Shown piece by piece: positions 6,434 through 9,607 of a DNA stretch of 9,607 bases. The stretch comes from Candidatus Omnitrophota bacterium (GTDB taxonomy: Bacteria; Omnitrophota; Gorgyraeia; Tantalellales; Tantalellaceae). A model generated the notes under the pieces. It searched no databases and was not told where the DNA came from. It worked only from the letters and a program-made list of their open reading frames with translations. Numbering within the stretch: the stretch's first letter is position 1; the number at the start of each line of letters is the position of its first letter. The position numbers and the translations under genes were made by a program. The stretch is from NCBI GenBank assembly GCA_023142805.1, contig JAGLIU010000072.1, forward strand, positions 1 to 9,607, given 5' to 3'.

Positions 6434-6462
6434 AGTTTACCTGCAATATCCCCCCACCTCAA
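6434..6462 (-). promoter_or_regulatory. Possible promoter of the riboswitch leader
   Basis: TTGAGG (6462-6457), 17 bases, TAAACT (6439-6434) on the minus strand: four of six matches in each box. It would start the RNA near 6427, about 30 bases before the aptamer, with a small GGGGT/ACCCC hairpin (6424-6409) in between. Weak by sequence, but the position is right. Confidence 0.3.
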
Positions 6463-6527
6463 GAAAATAAGTCTTGCTTTTTAATGCTTAACAGAAATTG
6501 CCTTATGAGTTAAAATTTCCTATATAT

Positions 6528-9500
6528 TTACGCGCTTCTTAGTACCCGGAGCAACGCTTTATAACTCTCCACCTGTTCCGCGTCAATAAATTTATCCGCT
6601 TTGGGTAACATAAGAACTATTCTTCTAAAGTTTTCAACACTGCTAAAAGCCTCTCCCATTATCGCTTTACACTGTCTCTCAATAAACGCTTTTACTTTAT
6701 CATAAATACCCCCGCTATCATCATCGATTGCGTTACTCGGTATCACTGACGCGGCTATTGTAATATTTATCATAGCGACGATCCTGAGATAATATTCATT
6801 GAGATTTCCTTCCGGCACCCGTACATCCAAGTACCCCTCCCCAATTACAGCCCTGGTATCCTTCTCATGGCATGTTGTTAAAATAAGATCTTTCCTTTTA
6901 ACTCCTATCGCCTTAAACTCAGAGTTGGGAAATCTCTTATTTAATACATCCATATATCCCTTTATCACCTCTATTGCCCCGAAAGATCCATTCTCAAGAC
7001 GGCTTTTGTTATAACGTATGACAAAAGATCGTCCTTCTTCAAGCACACCCGTAATATCTTTACACAACAGATCTACCGCGGCATTAACGTCATGCCGGAT
7101 ACTCCCTGAAATATACTCTCTAAGCTCAGAACTTATAAAAATATCTACTCCCGGGACATATCCTGAATTTTTCTTTGCCTCTTTAATTTTCCCGGGAATA
7201 CCGATTTCTGTATCAGTTTTTATCTCAACTTCAGGAACTATAAACTCCGACTGTTTATCCTCCGACTCAACGCGTTTGCCTTTGCGAACAATTGGGGGGG
7301 GAACCGCTTTTTCCTCATAATCGTCTTTTCGTTTGATCGTAATAATTTTTTTATTTTTTTCTTTTAAGATTATCTCGTACTCACCGGTCTTTTTCACTAT
7401 TTCCATCAGTTTTTTTTCATATAACTCTCCTGAAAGAGGAAGTTTACCAATGAAAAAGACCCCTCCGGGACGTAGAGCTTTCATTGCCTTCTTTATTATC
7501 AGCTCAAATTCGTCCATCCGGTTAAAATCTTCAAGAAATTTTGATTCATAGATCACATCATATAAACCTTCTTCAACGTCCGCGACTCTTATGTCCTCTT
7601 CTCTTAATTCCACTTCTCCAGTACACGCGTTTTGTTCCACGACTATACTTATACCAACAGCTTTATCTATCTTGTCCGGATATTTTTCTTTCAGGTCTTT
7701 AAGCGCTTGACCCGTTGACCCGCATCCCAAGTCAAGTATGTTTACCTCGCCGCCTTTTACGGTCTTTTGTCTTATGCTCTTTGTTATCTTTTTCCTCAAA
7801 GATCCGTTAATAAACTTCAGTCCTGTATTTGACCGGTCCGAATCCCTCAGGTGATAATCCTGCCACAAAAAACGTGTTTCTTCTTCCGAAAACTTGATCC
7901 CATGCCTAAGATACTCCCTGTATGCACTGCCAATCGCGCCAATCGCGATCATACCCGCTGCCATCCACATTTCCAGATCGAATATTTTCCGCGCTAATGA
8001 TTCAGGCAAGCAAAGTACGGGTTCTACCTGTTCCCTCTGGTCTTTTTCCCAGAAATACCTCAAGAGGAATACCCAGTCGTCCCGCCCGATCAAATCCTTT
8101 TTACTCTGATCAAAAATACTATAGAACATCTTCCACGGCTCTATTCCATCATCTATTTCCTCCGGGACAATTACTTCTAAAAGTTTTTGTGCCCGAACAC
8201 TGTCCCGGAGCGATTTTTCAGAATCAGAGCCGTTTTTGTCTCCGGTCGATATGTGTTGATCCCGCCCAGTTATAACAGAACTTTTTCCTGTTGCCGATGT
8301 TTTTTTATCCGACGGTTCATCTTTCCCCGGCTCAACTTTATCCGCGATCAATTCTGATTCCTTCGCTACATCCCGGTATTCATGATTTTCGATCAGGACA
8401 ATATATTCTCTCAGTTCTTGCTTTGTGATCTTTCCATTTTCAAACCGCTTTTTGTATTTTATATATTCTTTATATTTCCGGTTAATATCTTTTACAGAAT
8501 AACCAAAACCTCTTAGTACTCCCTCTAAGTTTCTCTCCTGTAGAAGCGCGTGTCCTCCCTCCTCTTCAAGTTCTTCCATAAGACTTATGAAAGCTTCCAG
8601 ATCTCCTTGTTTTTCCTTTCTTTTTTTCGTGTATAACTCTTCTATGAACATTTCCTTCTTTTCCTTGGAATATTTATAAAGTTTGTAATGACTGCCGATA
8701 TGACTTACCTGAAAACCAAAACCGCTCAACACTCCCTGCAGGTTGCCCTCCTGTAGAAGCGCGTGTCCTCCCGCTTCCTCAAGTTCTTCCATAAGACTTA
8801 TGAACGCTTCCAGATCTCCTCGTTTTTCTTTTCTTTTTTTCGTGTATAGCTCTTCTATAAATATTCCCTTCTTTTCCCTGAAATATTTATAAAGTTTGTA
8901 ATGACTGTTTATATGACTTACTTGAAAACCCAAACCTCTCAGCACTCCCTGCAGGTTGCTCTCCTGTAGAAGCGCGTGTCCTCCCTCCTCTTCAAGTTCT
9001 TCCATAAGACTTATAAACGCTTCCAGGTCTCCTCGTTTTTTCTCTCTCTTTTTCTCATATAGCTCTTCTATAAATATTCCCTTCTCTTCCTTGAAATATT
9101 TATAAAGTTTGTAATAGCTGCTTATATAACTTTCAGGGAAACCGAAGCCGCTCAACACTCCCTGCAGGTTGCCCTCCTGTAGAAGCACGTGTCCTCCCGC
9201 TGCCTCAAGTTCTTCCATAAGATTTATGAACGCTTCCAGATCGCCTTGTTTCTCCTCTCTCTTTTTCCTATATAATTCTTCTATGTCTATTTCCTTCTCT
9301 TCCTTGAAATATTTATAAAGATTATAATGACCGCTTATATAACTTACCGGGTAACCGAAACCTTTCAACGCTACTTCCAGGTTACTCGCTGTGAGCAAAA
9401 AAGCCTCTTCTTCTTTTTTGTTAAGTTCATCCAGGGTTATTATAAACGCCCTTAATCTCTTCCCCTTTAACGCTAAATTCTTCCGGAAATAATATGCACC

Positions 9501-9607
9501 CGCAAAATTCAACAACTGAAAATGTCCTCTTTCCCTAAATCCCTTCTCTTCTGTCTCAACCGGGTTTAACCCTGATAGATACGTTTCCCACTTTTCAAAA
9601 AGTACTG
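6528..9607 (-). CDS. Large repeat-containing SAM-dependent methyltransferase protein (5' end outside window)
   Basis: The reading frame stays open from its TAA at 6530-6528 to the window edge (about 1,025 residues visible), so the N-terminus is missing; a TTG at 9515 is an internal codon or a poor alternative start. Numbering from that TTG: residues 22 to about 368 are five tandem 71-residue helical repeats (LEAFISLMEELEE..GGHALLQ and so on). A Lys/Ser-rich linker follows (385-440). Residues 446-560 are a helical region of unknown family (IEPWKMFYSIFD, WVFLLRYFW, EMWMAAGMIAIGAIGSAY). A class I methyltransferase domain spans about 565-730 with motif I VNILDLGCGSTG (591-602), YDVIYE (652-657) and ALRPGGVFFIGKLP (680-693). 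After a second linker, 786-995 form an unrecognised domain. No signal peptide or membrane helix is evident. Substrate unknown. The GISI following beta-2 lacks the usual acidic residue. Confidence 0.88.
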   Translation of the reverse strand, partial: VLFEKWETYLSGLNPVETEEKGFRERGHFQLLNFAGAYYFRKNLALKGKRLRAFIITLDELNKKEEEAFLLTASNLEVALKGFGYPVSYISGHYNLYKYFKEEKEIDIEELYRKKREEKQGDLEAFINLMEELEAAGGHVLLQEGNLQGVLSGFGFPESYISSYYKLYKYFKEEKGIFIEELYEKKREKKRGDLEAFISLMEELEEEGGHALLQESNLQGVLRGLGFQVSHINSHYKLYKYFREKKGIFIEELYTKKRKEKRGDLEAFISLMEELEEAGGHALLQEGNLQGVLSGFGFQVSHIGSHYKLYKYSKEKKEMFIEELYTKKRKEKQGDLEAFISLMEELEEEGGHALLQERNLEGVLRGFGYSVKDINRKYKEYIKYKKRFENGKITKQELREYIVLIENHEYRDVAKESELIADKVEPGKDEPSDKKTSATGKSSVITGRDQHISTGDKNGSDSEKSLRDSVRAQKLLEVIVPEEIDDGIEPWKMFYSIFDQSKKDLIGRDDWVFLLRYFWEKDQREQVEPVLCLPESLARKIFDLEMWMAAGMIAIGAIGSAYREYLRHGIKFSEEETRFLWQDYHLRDSDRSNTGLKFINGSLRKKITKSIRQKTVKGGEVNILDLGCGSTGQALKDLKEKYPDKIDKAVGISIVVEQNACTGEVELREEDIRVADVEEGLYDVIYESKFLEDFNRMDEFELIIKKAMKALRPGGVFFIGKLPLSGELYEKKLMEIVKKTGEYEIILKEKNKKIITIKRKDDYEEKAVPPPIVRKGKRVESEDKQSEFIVPEVEIKTDTEIGIPGKIKEAKKNSGYVPGVDIFISSELREYISGSIRHDVNAAVDLLCKDITGVLEEGRSFVIRYNKSRLENGSFGAIEVIKGYMDVLNKRFPNSEFKAIGVKRKDLILTTCHEKDTRAVIGEGYLDVRVPEGNLNEYYLRIVAMINITIAASVIPSNAIDDDSGGIYDKVKAFIERQCKAIMGEAFSSVENFRRIVLMLPKADKFIDAEQVESYKALLRVLRSA
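8412..9452 (-). repeat. Five tandem 213-bp coding repeats (71 residues each)
   Basis: Units begin at 9452, 9239, 9026, 8813 and 8600, each 213 bases, within the methyltransferase gene; the last is shorter and diverges after its first half. The three middle units and the first half of the fifth are nearly identical at the DNA level (for example the shared complement of TGTAGAAGCGCGTGTCCTCC); the first is more diverged. Units two and four share AGGH...LLQEGNLQGVLSGFGF, while three and five share EEEGGH...NL.GVLRG. Length, phase and identity are seen directly. Confidence 0.9.

Noticed and set aside
8412..9452. Regularly spaced repeats, considered as a CRISPR array
   Set aside because: The period is 213 bp, there are no unique spacers, and the whole stretch is a continuous protein-coding frame.

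Overview
All convincing genes in this window lie on the minus strand, so transcription runs from high to low coordinates. The DNA looks bacterial and AT-rich, with ordinary Shine-Dalgarno sites, sigma70-like promoters and one c-di-GMP riboswitch. The large repetitive methyltransferase protein, the pyruvate kinase without a C-terminal domain, the VF530-type small protein and the orphan hybrid-free histidine kinase together suggest an uncultured Gram-negative lineage of the Planctomycetota/Omnitrophota type. That placement is inference from gene content and style; no marker gene here proves it.

Layout in transcription order. (1) 9607-6528 is the 3' part of a very long gene whose frame is still open at the window edge. 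It encodes five tandem 71-residue repeats, a helical middle region, a class I SAM-methyltransferase domain and an unrecognised C-terminal domain. (2) 6462-6272 is a regulatory leader: a possible promoter, a c-di-GMP-I (GEMM-I) aptamer and an intrinsic terminator, placed directly before (3) a secreted protein of unknown function (6254-5328). (4) 5327-4825 holds no gene that I can support, but has a good promoter (TTGACA-17-TATCCT) followed by a hairpin with a T-rich tail. It could be an attenuated leader or a small RNA upstream of (5) a secreted PD40 beta-propeller-like protein (4824-3853). (6) A two-transmembrane histidine kinase (3704-2715) with its own promoter is followed by (7) a frameshifted remnant of a response-regulator receiver domain (2699-2487). 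(8) Then come a C-domain-less pyruvate kinase (2473-1463) and a VF530/DUF2132 protein (1429-1187), probably one transcript. (9) A cupin gene follows (1038-724) with a TATAAT box so close to its GTG start that the mRNA may be leaderless, and last an uncharacterised 222-residue protein (675-7).

How they work together: the riboswitch ties one exported protein to the c-di-GMP level, which usually marks the surface-attached versus motile choice. The neighbouring exported PD40 protein and sensor kinase fit a cell-surface or envelope theme, but no complete pathway is visible. The kinase seems to have lost the regulator encoded next to it, so its present partner must lie elsewhere. Pyruvate kinase, VF530 and cupin look like housekeeping neighbours without an obvious link to the rest.
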